A DNA stretch of 9,008 nt from an uncultured Butyricicoccus sp. (GTDB taxonomy: Bacteria > Bacillota > Clostridia > Oscillospirales > Butyricicoccaceae): NCBI GenBank assembly GCA_900557315.1, contig USSI01000041.1, positions 1-9,008 on the forward strand, given 5' to 3'. The notes under the pieces were generated by a model. That model had not been told where the DNA came from and did no database searches. It worked only from the letters and a program-made list of their open reading frames with translations. Both the position numbers and the translations under genes were made by a program. Positions 1-6,561 of this stretch are shown piece after piece. How positions within the stretch are numbered: position 1 is the stretch's first letter; every line of letters begins with the position of its first letter.

Positions 1-699
1 ATGGAACGCAGCGATAACGGTACAGTGGCTGTCTATGTAGATAATGTCCGTGCAGATGTGACCATTTCAGCAGAAGCAGAGAAAGTTTCATCCGGCAGCG
101 GTTCCAATGGAAAGATTTCTATTGACCGGTTCGTAAAATCGCCGTTTTTCGTTGGGTATAATTCGCAATTCCATCCAGAGGATAATATGATGCGCGCAGA
201 AGCGGTGCAGATGCTTGTCCGCATGACGAACGCAGACGCGGATGCGGATTATCCTTCAGCCGGCTTCAGCGATGTGCAGACGAATGATTACTACACGGAT
301 GCACTGGACGCATTTGCGTATGGCGGGATCGTGGATCTGAATACCGCATACTTCCGCCCGTATGTGCCGATCACCCGTGCGGAATTTGTGGAAATGATGT
401 ACCGCCTTGACACGACCGGCAGTTATAACGGCACGGCACGGTTTTATGACGTATACGCCGGGATGCCGGAATCGGACGCCATTGCGTACTGTGCTGATCG
501 CGGATGGGTAAATGGATACCCGGATGGGAGCTTCCGGCCAAATGGATATATTACCCGCGCGGAGGCTGCGGCAGTGGTCAACCGCACGATGGGACGCACG
601 CTTGCATCCAGCAATCTGTCCAGTGTCCATTATATGGACGTACCGCAAAATCACTGGGCGTATGACGATATCCTGATCGCGTCCAGCTACCAATGGTAA
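1..699 (+). CDS. S-layer homology (SLH) domain surface protein, probably 5'-partial
   Basis: SLH repeats bind secondary cell wall polymers and hold exported proteins on the surface of Gram-positive cells. Visible repeats are a degenerate one at about residues 50-75 (MRAE at 64-67), a second at about 89-135 (FSDV start, ITRAE at 124-128) and a good third at about 148-195 (FYDV, then GYPDGSFRPNGYITRAEA at 172-189). A terminal half-repeat follows (MDVPQNHWAYDDI, 212-224). This tandem of three-plus repeats at the C-terminus is the usual anchoring layout. The frame is open from base 1 with an ATG there, but the first 45 residues look like the end of an extracellular domain. No signal peptide is visible, and no upstream bases are available to show a ribosome-binding site. 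I therefore infer that the true start and signal peptide lie left of the window. The gene ends 6 nt before the VirD4-like gene, so it is probably co-transcribed with the transfer genes. SLH identity is near certain; the specific role is not known. Confidence 0.88.
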   Translation: MERSDNGTVAVYVDNVRADVTISAEAEKVSSGSGSNGKISIDRFVKSPFFVGYNSQFHPEDNMMRAEAVQMLVRMTNADADADYPSAGFSDVQTNDYYTDALDAFAYGGIVDLNTAYFRPYVPITRAEFVEMMYRLDTTGSYNGTARFYDVYAGMPESDAIAYCADRGWVNGYPDGSFRPNGYITRAEAAAVVNRTMGRTLASSNLSSVHYMDVPQNHWAYDDILIASSYQW

Positions 700-705
700 G
701 CATCT

Positions 706-2637
706 ATGAGACCGGATAAAAATAATATGCCAGGCGCCGCCCTTTGGGCGGCGCTTGCCGTTCCGGTGATATGGTTTGGCCTGCTGTGCGGCAGTGTGGC
801 AGCGCCCGGCAGAAATATTTCAGAATGGTTTGATGCGCTGACACTGGCGATGGAAAACCCGCTGCACATCACAATAACAGAGTACAGCATCAGGGCGGTT
901 CTCATTATCCTGCTGGTTTATGTGCTTTGTGTAGTGATGTTCATTGACAGCCAGGGCAAACGCCGTCCCGGAGAGGAACACGGCTCGGCAAGATGGGGCA
1001 AGGCAAGGCCGGTTTGCGCAGAGTACCGGTATCATACCAAGTTCATGGAACGGTTAAAAACGCAGCTGTCACGGATCACTGATTTCTTCCGTTCTATCCC
1101 GGTGCGCCTGCATATCAAACGGCTGACGCCGGAAGAACAGGAGAGCGTGCAGATAGAAAAGGCGCTGCATCTGCCATGCGATATGAATTTCCCATTAACA
1201 CAGAATGTGTGTATCGGGCTGGACGTATACCGGCACATGCGTAACCTGAATATCTGTGCGGTAGGCGGCGCAGGTGCAGGCAAATCACGTTCTTTGGCAA
1301 AGCCGGGGCTGATGCAGGCAAACTGCTCATTCCTTGCCTGCGACCCTGCTGGCGAGCTGCTGCGTGACTGCGGACCTCTGCTCCTGAAGCGCGGATACGA
1401 CATCAAGGTATTCAACCTGTCGGACCGGCGGCGCTCAGACTGCTATAACCCATTTGATTATATCCACTCAGACGCAGATGTGATCCGGCTCGTGACGCTG
1501 CTGGTACGGAACACGACGCCGAAAAACGCGCATAGCAGCGACCCATTCTGGGAGAAAGCAGAGACGGCGCTGATCACGGCGCTGATCCTGTACCTCTACC
1601 ATGAAGGCGAAAAGGAAGATAAAAACTTTGCAACCGTTATGTATCTGCTGAATAATGCGGAGGCTGCTGGGGACGGCGTGAAAAGCCCTACAGACCAGCT
1701 GTTCCTGCAGCTGGAAGAAGAAAAGGGCGAGAACCATATTGCCGTGCAGTATTATAAGCCGTTCCTTACCAGCCCGGAAAAGACGCGCGACACGATCCGG
1801 CAGATGGCGACGTCCCGTCTGGCGTATTTCCTGCTGGACGAGATGCAGGACATCACAAGTACGGATGAGATGGATTTCGCATCCCTTGGCGAACGCAAGC
1901 GCGCGATCTTTGTTATCACGCCGGTCAACGACAAGTCGTTTAACTATCTGGTGAGCATGATGTACATGCAGGCTTTTCAGGAGCTGTACGACTGTGCGGA
2001 AAAGAAGCACGGCTGCAGGCTGCCGGTACACGTCCGGTTCCTGATGGACGAGTTCGCGAACGTGCCGCTTCCGGAGGATTTTGAGCAGACGCTGGCCACG
2101 TGCCGGAAATACAATATCTCCTGCACGATCATCCTGCAAAATATCGCGCAGCTCAAGGGAATGTTTGAAAAGACGTGGGAGAACATCACAGGCAACTGCG
2201 ACACGTTCCTTTATCTGGGCGGCAACGAGCAGTCCACGCACAAGTATGTAAGCGAATTACTGGGCAAGGCAACGATCGACACACGGACAAGCGGCCAGAC
2301 AAGGGGCAGCCACGGTTCCTATACACGTAACTTTCAACAGACAGGCCGCGAGCTGATGACCCCGGACGAGGTGCGCGAATTGGACAACAAATTTGCGCTG
2401 CTGTTTATCCGCGGCGAACATCCTGTGTGCGATCTGAAATATGATCTGCTGCACCATCCGGCGATTGCACTGACAGCAGACGGCAAGGCAAAGCCTTATG
2501 TGCCGCCGCTGCGCTTCCCGATCCGTCCCGCAGCAGACCCCACCCGGGATTATACAGGGACGGAAACCGTATATGGCATTGAATTTGAGTATTATTCCAA
2601 ACAGGAGGCTGAACAACATGAAAAAAAGAGTAAATAA
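706..2637 (+). CDS. VirD4-like conjugal transfer coupling ATPase, CD1115 family
   Basis: This is the type IV coupling protein: an inner-membrane ATPase that brings the relaxase-DNA complex to the secretion channel. The 643 residues begin with two membrane segments (about 11-30 and 63-80), then the family signature EHGSARWG (91-98). Walker A is GGAGAGKS (187-194) and Walker B is FLMDEFANV (445-453). A later ILQNIAQL motif (476-483) and the conserved C-terminal stretch ELMTPDEVRELDNKFALLFIRGEHP (from 549) also fit the family. Length and domain order are normal for VirD4/TraG proteins of Tn1549-like elements. ATG 706 is taken as the start because it precedes the first membrane segment; the upstream GGTAAG is a weak ribosome-binding site, so coupling to the SLH gene 6 nt upstream is plausible. 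In-frame ATG 727 is an alternative start. The 3' end overlaps the next gene by 20 nt. Confidence 0.96.
   Translation: MRPDKNNMPGAALWAALAVPVIWFGLLCGSVAAPGRNISEWFDALTLAMENPLHITITEYSIRAVLIILLVYVLCVVMFIDSQGKRRPGEEHGSARWGKARPVCAEYRYHTKFMERLKTQLSRITDFFRSIPVRLHIKRLTPEEQESVQIEKALHLPCDMNFPLTQNVCIGLDVYRHMRNLNICAVGGAGAGKSRSLAKPGLMQANCSFLACDPAGELLRDCGPLLLKRGYDIKVFNLSDRRRSDCYNPFDYIHSDADVIRLVTLLVRNTTPKNAHSSDPFWEKAETALITALILYLYHEGEKEDKNFATVMYLLNNAEAAGDGVKSPTDQLFLQLEEEKGENHIAVQYYKPFLTSPEKTRDTIRQMATSRLAYFLLDEMQDITSTDEMDFASLGERKRAIFVITPVNDKSFNYLVSMMYMQAFQELYDCAEKKHGCRLPVHVRFLMDEFANVPLPEDFEQTLATCRKYNISCTIILQNIAQLKGMFEKTWENITGNCDTFLYLGGNEQSTHKYVSELLGKATIDTRTSGQTRGSHGSYTRNFQQTGRELMTPDEVRELDNKFALLFIRGEHPVCDLKYDLLHHPAIALTADGKAKPYVPPLRFPIRPAADPTRDYTGTETVYGIEFEYYSKQEAEQHEKKSK
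734..754 (+). repeat. Strong GC hairpin just inside the VirD4-like gene
   Basis: A perfect 9-bp, all G/C inverted repeat (GCGCCGCCC ... GGGCGGCGC) with a TTT loop starts 28 nt after the ATG of the VirD4-like gene. A flanking A-T pair beyond a G-T wobble could extend it. It lies in the codons for the first membrane segment. There is no T-run after it, so it is not a typical intrinsic terminator. It could slow translation or stabilise or process the mRNA; the function is inferred only. Confidence 0.5.
2603..2608 (+). promoter_or_regulatory. Ribosome-binding site of the Maff2-family gene
   Basis: A perfect AGGAGG lies 9 nt before ATG 2618, inside the end of the VirD4-like gene. It fixes the start of the small downstream gene at 2618. 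The same frame stays open further upstream (to ATG 2498), but that part is out-of-frame shadow of the VirD4-like gene. Confidence 0.85.
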
Positions 2638-2965
2638 ATTAGCGGCCCTGCTTTTCAGCAAAAAGGCGTATGACCGTGCGCGCAGCGTTTACCGCGCGTC
2701 TGTCCTGGCAGCGTCCATTGCCTGCTTCGCAGTCGTGCCGGCATTCGCCGCCGATCCGCTGGCCGCGATCAACAACCTCAGTGAATTCATTTTTTCGATC
2801 ATCAAGGCGGTTGGCATAATCATTGCAGGCTGGGGCGTTGTCCAGTTTGGCATGTCCGTCCAGTCCCACGACCCCTCCCAGCGCACGCAGGGCATTCGGT
2901 GTGTGCTCGGCGGCCTGCTGATCTATTTTGCAAAAGACATCCTGGATCTCGTCACCGGCGGCTGA
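2618..2965 (+). CDS. Maff2-family small membrane protein, pilin-like layout
   Basis: This 115-residue protein has a long basic N-terminus and a hydrophobic stretch (about 28-43) ending in AFA before ADP. That fits signal peptide cleavage after residue 44. The mature part has two membrane segments (about 56-80 and 92-108) separated by a short loop with HDPSQR (84-89) and ends in a glycine pair. Its place between the VirD4-like and VirB6-like genes and the hydrophobic two-helix form fit the Maff2 family of mobile-element proteins. Long signal peptide plus two helices is also the layout of VirB2/TrbC pilins, so a pilin or channel subunit role is a reasonable inference, though not shown by any motif I can see. 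ATG 2618 is chosen because of the AGGAGG 9 nt upstream. The gene overlaps the VirD4-like gene by 20 nt, implying coupled translation. Confidence 0.85.
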   Translation: MKKRVNKLAALLFSKKAYDRARSVYRASVLAASIACFAVVPAFAADPLAAINNLSEFIFSIIKAVGIIIAGWGVVQFGMSVQSHDPSQRTQGIRCVLGGLLIYFAKDILDLVTGG

Positions 2966-2984
2966 TGGGAGTTGATCTATCGCA

Positions 2985-3818
2985 ATGTGGGCTTTAGATA
3001 TACTGGAAGGCGCGCTGGGGACATGGAACAGCTATATGTCCCAGATATGGCAGGTTGTGACGCTGTCCCCCAAGGAATTTGAAGACGGTGCGATCTGGCC
3101 GCTCATGGAGCAGATATTCTCCCTCCTGCAGGGCATTGGCTACGGCCTGCTGATCCTGTTCTTTGCGATGTCCTTTTTTAAGCAGACAGCCTCGTTCCGG
3201 GAGCTCCGGCATCCGGAACAGGTGTTCCGCCTGTTTATCCGTTTTGTTTTGGCGCAGGCCGCTATCACCTACGGGCTGGAGATCATCAATTTTATTTTTG
3301 AGATCACAGGCGGGATCACGGAGAAGATAGCAGGCCGGATAGGCGGGCTGCATCAGGTATCCGCCACACTCCCGGATGCGGTACGGCAGGCGGCGGAGGA
3401 TGCGAATATCATACAAAGCGTATTTGCGGGACTGGTAGGGCTGCTGTTTTCCGGCATTGTGCTGTGCCTGTCCCTTTTGATGCTGATACAGGTATACGGG
3501 CGCTTTTTCCGTGTTTATCTGTATGTCGCGTTAGCCCCGCTGCCGCTGTCCGCGTTCGGCGGTGAGCTGACGAGCCGTCATGGCCGCACATTCATCCAGA
3601 GCTTTATCGGCGTGTGCCTTGAGGCCGCAGTCGTTGTGCTGGCCTGCATCATCTTCTCTGCGTTCACATCCAATGACGGCCTCCCAACAGTTGATTTCGG
3701 GGACGGCAGCATTGGCGTGATGGTGAGCTACATGATCGGCGTCATCTTCCAGATGCTGATCCTGCTCGGCGTGGTGAAAGCGGCAGACAGGGTAGTAAAA
3801 GAAATGCTGGCGTTGTAG
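2985..3818 (+). CDS. VirB6/TrbL-like conjugal transfer membrane protein, CD1112 family
   Basis: VirB6/TrbL proteins are polytopic inner-membrane parts of the type IV secretion channel. The 277 residues show about five or six membrane segments: near 45-65, 82-108, 146-171, 174-193, 207-227 and 246-266. The run RFFRVYLYVALAPLPLSAFGG (173-193) is the typical conserved core of this family, and a polar loop lies around 110-145. There is no signal peptide; the N-terminus is a short amphipathic stretch. ATG 2985 is the first start after the Maff2 stop (19 nt gap). A GGGAG sits 13 nt upstream, slightly far, so initiation may be modest or coupled. Position between the Maff2 and PrgI genes supports the call. 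Family assignment is by overall pattern and gene order, since VirB6 proteins share little sequence. Confidence 0.88.
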   Translation: MWALDILEGALGTWNSYMSQIWQVVTLSPKEFEDGAIWPLMEQIFSLLQGIGYGLLILFFAMSFFKQTASFRELRHPEQVFRLFIRFVLAQAAITYGLEIINFIFEITGGITEKIAGRIGGLHQVSATLPDAVRQAAEDANIIQSVFAGLVGLLFSGIVLCLSLLMLIQVYGRFFRVYLYVALAPLPLSAFGGELTSRHGRTFIQSFIGVCLEAAVVVLACIIFSAFTSNDGLPTVDFGDGSIGVMVSYMIGVIFQMLILLGVVKAADRVVKEMLAL

Positions 3819-3819
3819 T

Positions 3820-3825
3820 AGGAGG
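3820..3825 (+). promoter_or_regulatory. Ribosome-binding site that sets a GTG start for the PrgI-family gene
   Basis: A perfect AGGAGG directly after the TAG stop of the VirB6-like gene lies 8 nt before GTG 3834. It supports the GTG start over the in-frame ATG at 3885, which would remove the conserved N-terminus. An ATG at 3839 is in another frame and belongs to a shadow reading frame. Confidence 0.85.
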
Positions 3826-3833
3826 TAGCGAAA

Positions 3834-4247
3834 GTGGAATGTCCAGTAAACAAAGAGATACGCAATTACCGCGAGGGCGTATTTATGGGGCTGAGTATGC
3901 GCCAGACAATATGGGGCTTTACAGCGTTAGCTATTGCGGGCGCGGCGAATTTCGGGCTGCGCCCATTCATTGGCAAGGAAACGGCAAGCGTGCTGTGCAT
4001 CCTGCTGGCGGCGCTGCCGGCAGCGATTGGCTTTATGAGTTATCACGGGCTGAATTTTGAACAGTTTGCGCGGGCTTGGCTCCGCACCACGTTCAGGCAT
4101 AACGGCTGGTACGTATACCGCGCCGCATGCCTTTATGATACACTGCACCGCGCTGCTGCCGAGGAACGCAGACGCGCAAAGAAAAAGAAGAAAAAACGCA
4201 TGGGAAAGGAGCAGGAAAACAATGCTCAAAAGAAAAAAACAGCCTAA
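3834..4247 (+). CDS. PrgI-family conjugal transfer membrane protein
   Basis: PrgI-family proteins are small inner-membrane parts of Gram-positive type IV secretion systems and sit next to the VirB4 gene, as here (VirB3-like position). The 137 residues hold two membrane segments (about 25-45 and 52-70) separated by GLRPFIGKETAS. An amphipathic region and a very basic tail follow (ERRRAKKKKKKRMGK, 111-125). The N-terminal NKEIRNYREGVFMGLSMRQ is typical of the family, just before the first membrane helix. The start is GTG with a perfect AGGAGG. The gene overlaps the next gene by 26 nt, so VirB4 production is probably coupled to it. The lysine run is encoded by an A-rich stretch (about 4178-4196). 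Confidence 0.92.
   Translation: MECPVNKEIRNYREGVFMGLSMRQTIWGFTALAIAGAANFGLRPFIGKETASVLCILLAALPAAIGFMSYHGLNFEQFARAWLRTTFRHNGWYVYRAACLYDTLHRAAAEERRRAKKKKKKRMGKEQENNAQKKKTA
4206..4211 (+). promoter_or_regulatory. Ribosome-binding site of the VirB4-like gene
   Basis: AAGGAG lies 10 nt before ATG 4222, inside the 3' end of the PrgI-family gene, with a further AGGA 5 nt before the ATG. It supports ATG 4222 over the earlier in-frame ATG at 4057, which would add 55 residues read out of frame from the PrgI-family gene. Confidence 0.8.
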
Positions 4248-6555
4248 AGCGCAGCCGCCTGTCCGGCCGGTGCGCCTGCCGCGCAGCGTGCAGCAGCTCG
4301 TCCCAGTCCGGCGCGTTTACCCGGACGCGGTCTGGCAGGTAGGCGCGACAGAATACAGTAAGACATGGTCTTTTACAGATATCAATTATGCAGTGGCCAG
4401 CCCGGAGGACCAGACGACAATACTGGATTCATGGGGCCGTGTCATGAACGGCCTTGCGGCAGACAGCCGCCTGAAAATCACACTGGTCAACCGTCTGTTC
4501 AATCAGGACAGCTTATCCGGTTCTATCTTCCTCAAAAAGCAGGATGACGGGCTGGACAAATACCGTGCGGAGATGAACCGTGTGCTGATGGATAAGGCCA
4601 AAGGGAGCAACGGCATCGTACAGGAGAAGTATCTGACGCTGACGGCAGACCGGAAAAACGTCGAGGAAGCACGTATGTTCATGGCGCGCGCGGGCAAGGG
4701 TTTGTCCATAGGGATGCAGCGCCTTTCCTCCAGCGTGCGCCCATTGGAGAATGCAGACCGGTTCCGTATCCTGCATGATTTCTTCCGGCCGGATCACCGC
4801 ATGACACACGCAGACGTCACGGAGCTGATGCGGCGGGGAAAGCACTTTGCAGACGTGTTCTGCCCGCTGGCGATGCGGTATCACGCGGACTATATCGAAA
4901 CAGATCATGGTTTCGCCCGCGTTCTGTTCATTGAGGAATATGCGTCCATGCTCTCTGATGAGCTGGTACATGACCTGATGGAACTGCCGCGCCAGATGAT
5001 GCTCTCCATCGACATCACGCCGGTGCATCCGCAGGAGGCGGTAAAGATGCTCAACCGGCTGGATATGCGGGTAGAATCCGATATCACGCGCTGGCAGCAG
5101 CGGCAGAACAATAATAACAATTTCTCCGCTGAAATCCCGTATGAATTCAGGCAGATGCGCGAAGTCGTGGAGAACTATAAGGACGAAACCACGCAGAACG
5201 ACCAGCGGCTCATGATGACGACTACAACGATCGTCCACATGGCGGACACGCTGGAGCAGCTCAACGCGGATACCGAGACGTTGAAGGCAACTGCCAGCGG
5301 CTTCGGCTGTGAGCTGGCAGTGCTGAAATACCAGCAGGATATCGGCCTTGATACTGTGCTGCCGTATGGCCTGCGCAGCGTGGTACAGCAGAGGACGCTT
5401 TTGACCAAGAGCGCGTCCATCCTGACGCCGTTCTCCGCGCAGGAGATCCAGCAGACCGGCGGTATCTGCTATGGCAACAATGCAGTCTCCGGCAATATCA
5501 TCCTTGCCAACCGCGCGATGCTGCTCAACGGCAACGGCATCCGTCTGGGCGTGCCGGGCGCAGGCAAGTCCATGAGCGCAAAGCTGGAGATCGGCCAAGT
5601 CCTCCTGTCCACGAATGATGATGTGCTGATCCTTGACCCGGAAAATGAGTTTACGCCGATGGTTGGCGCGTTCGGCGGTACGATGATCGACGTATCAGGT
5701 TCCTCCTCCGTGCGCATCAATGCGATGGATATGGAAAAGGGCTATGCGGATGATGGTAAAAACCCGTTGGCAGATAAGTCTGAGTTTATTATGTCCCTGT
5801 TTGAGCAGATCATGGGCGATGACGTCAATGCAAGGCACCGGTCTATCATAGACCGGTGTATCAAGGACTTGTATTCAAGCTATATTGCCGGTGGATATCA
5901 CGGGAAATCTCCGACCTTAACTGATTTGTATAATATGCTGCGGCAGCAGGACGAGGACGAAGCAAGGGAGCTGGCGCTTTCTGCAGAGCTGTTTATCACG
6001 GGTTCGCTCGGCATCTTTTCGCAGGAGACGAACGTAAAGCAGGACAACCGCCTCACTTCTTACAACATCCTTGATCTGGGCGAACAGCTCATGCCGCTGG
6101 GTATGCTGGTCATCATGGAATCCATCTACAACCGCGTCCTGCAGAACTGGCGGGCCGGGAAGCGGACATGGGTGTTTGTAGACGAGTTTTCGATCTTTTT
6201 CCGCTATCCGTTTGCAACGAGCTATTTCCTGCGTATGTGGAAACGGCTGCGCAAACGCAACGCCTATATGACAGGTATCACGCAGAATGTGGGTGAAATG
6301 CTGCGGAGCAAGGATGCGCGGTGGCTGTTCGCCAACAGTGAATTCATTATCATGCTGTCCCAGTCTGCATCGGACCGTGCGGATCTTGCAGAGCTACTGC
6401 ACATTTCCGATACGCAGCTCTCCTATGTAGAGAACGCAGACCCCGGCTGCGGCCTGATGAAGTTCGGCAGCGCGTTTATCCCCTTTGTCAACGAGTTCCC
6501 GAAAAATACGGAGCTGTACCGGCTGATGACCACCAAGCCCGGCGAGTGGAAGTAA
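4222..6555 (+). CDS. VirB4-like conjugal transfer ATPase, CD1110 family
   Basis: VirB4 proteins are the conserved ATPases that energise type IV secretion. The 777 residues begin with a short basic stretch (LKRKKQPK). An N-terminal VirB4/CagE-type domain follows (WSFTDINYAVASPEDQ, then the region to about 330), and then the ATPase domain. Walker A is GVPGAGKS (443-450) and the following strand has ILDPENEF (470-477). RSIIDRCIKDLY lies near 540. Walker B is WVFVDEF (650-656) and the final ITQNVGEML motif is 686-694. Key lysine K449 and acidic pair D654/E655 are intact, so it should be active. ATG 4222 is chosen for its ribosome-binding site. The gene overlaps the PrgI-family gene by 26 nt and ends 6 nt before the CD1108-like gene. 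Length is typical; no frameshift is visible. Confidence 0.96.
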   Translation: MLKRKKQPKAQPPVRPVRLPRSVQQLVPVRRVYPDAVWQVGATEYSKTWSFTDINYAVASPEDQTTILDSWGRVMNGLAADSRLKITLVNRLFNQDSLSGSIFLKKQDDGLDKYRAEMNRVLMDKAKGSNGIVQEKYLTLTADRKNVEEARMFMARAGKGLSIGMQRLSSSVRPLENADRFRILHDFFRPDHRMTHADVTELMRRGKHFADVFCPLAMRYHADYIETDHGFARVLFIEEYASMLSDELVHDLMELPRQMMLSIDITPVHPQEAVKMLNRLDMRVESDITRWQQRQNNNNNFSAEIPYEFRQMREVVENYKDETTQNDQRLMMTTTTIVHMADTLEQLNADTETLKATASGFGCELAVLKYQQDIGLDTVLPYGLRSVVQQRTLLTKSASILTPFSAQEIQQTGGICYGNNAVSGNIILANRAMLLNGNGIRLGVPGAGKSMSAKLEIGQVLLSTNDDVLILDPENEFTPMVGAFGGTMIDVSGSSSVRINAMDMEKGYADDGKNPLADKSEFIMSLFEQIMGDDVNARHRSIIDRCIKDLYSSYIAGGYHGKSPTLTDLYNMLRQQDEDEARELALSAELFITGSLGIFSQETNVKQDNRLTSYNILDLGEQLMPLGMLVIMESIYNRVLQNWRAGKRTWVFVDEFSIFFRYPFATSYFLRMWKRLRKRNAYMTGITQNVGEMLRSKDARWLFANSEFIIMLSQSASDRADLAELLHISDTQLSYVENADPGCGLMKFGSAFIPFVNEFPKNTELYRLMTTKPGEWK
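5836..5858 (+). repeat. Perfect 11-bp inverted repeat inside the VirB4-like gene
   Basis: CACCGGTCTAT and its exact reverse complement ATAGACCGGTG flank one central C, with a possible G-T wobble just outside. It encodes part of HRSIIDRCI. The symmetry is longer than expected by chance in a window of this size, but the peptide belongs to a region that looks conserved in the family, so codon choice alone could have made it. No T-run follows. Whether it acts as an mRNA hairpin or a protein-binding dyad is unknown. Confidence 0.5.
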
Positions 6556-6561
6556 CAGCCT

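Noticed and set aside
734..754. GC hairpin as an intrinsic terminator of the SLH gene
   Set aside because: No T-run follows the stem and it lies inside the VirD4-like reading frame.
1468..2241. Minus-strand open frame (257 residues) opposite the VirD4-like gene
   Set aside because: It is antisense to conserved ATPase motifs and shows no family features, so it is a shadow frame.
2498..2617. Longer version of the Maff2-family protein starting at ATG 2498
   Set aside because: The extra 40 residues overlap the VirD4-like gene out of frame, whereas ATG 2618 has a perfect AGGAGG and begins a normal signal peptide.
4513..5598. Long minus-strand open frame (361 residues) opposite the VirB4-like gene
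   Set aside because: It lies wholly antisense to a clear VirB4-like gene, has no recognisable domain and an Arg/His/Leu-rich composition typical of shadow frames in GC-rich coding DNA.
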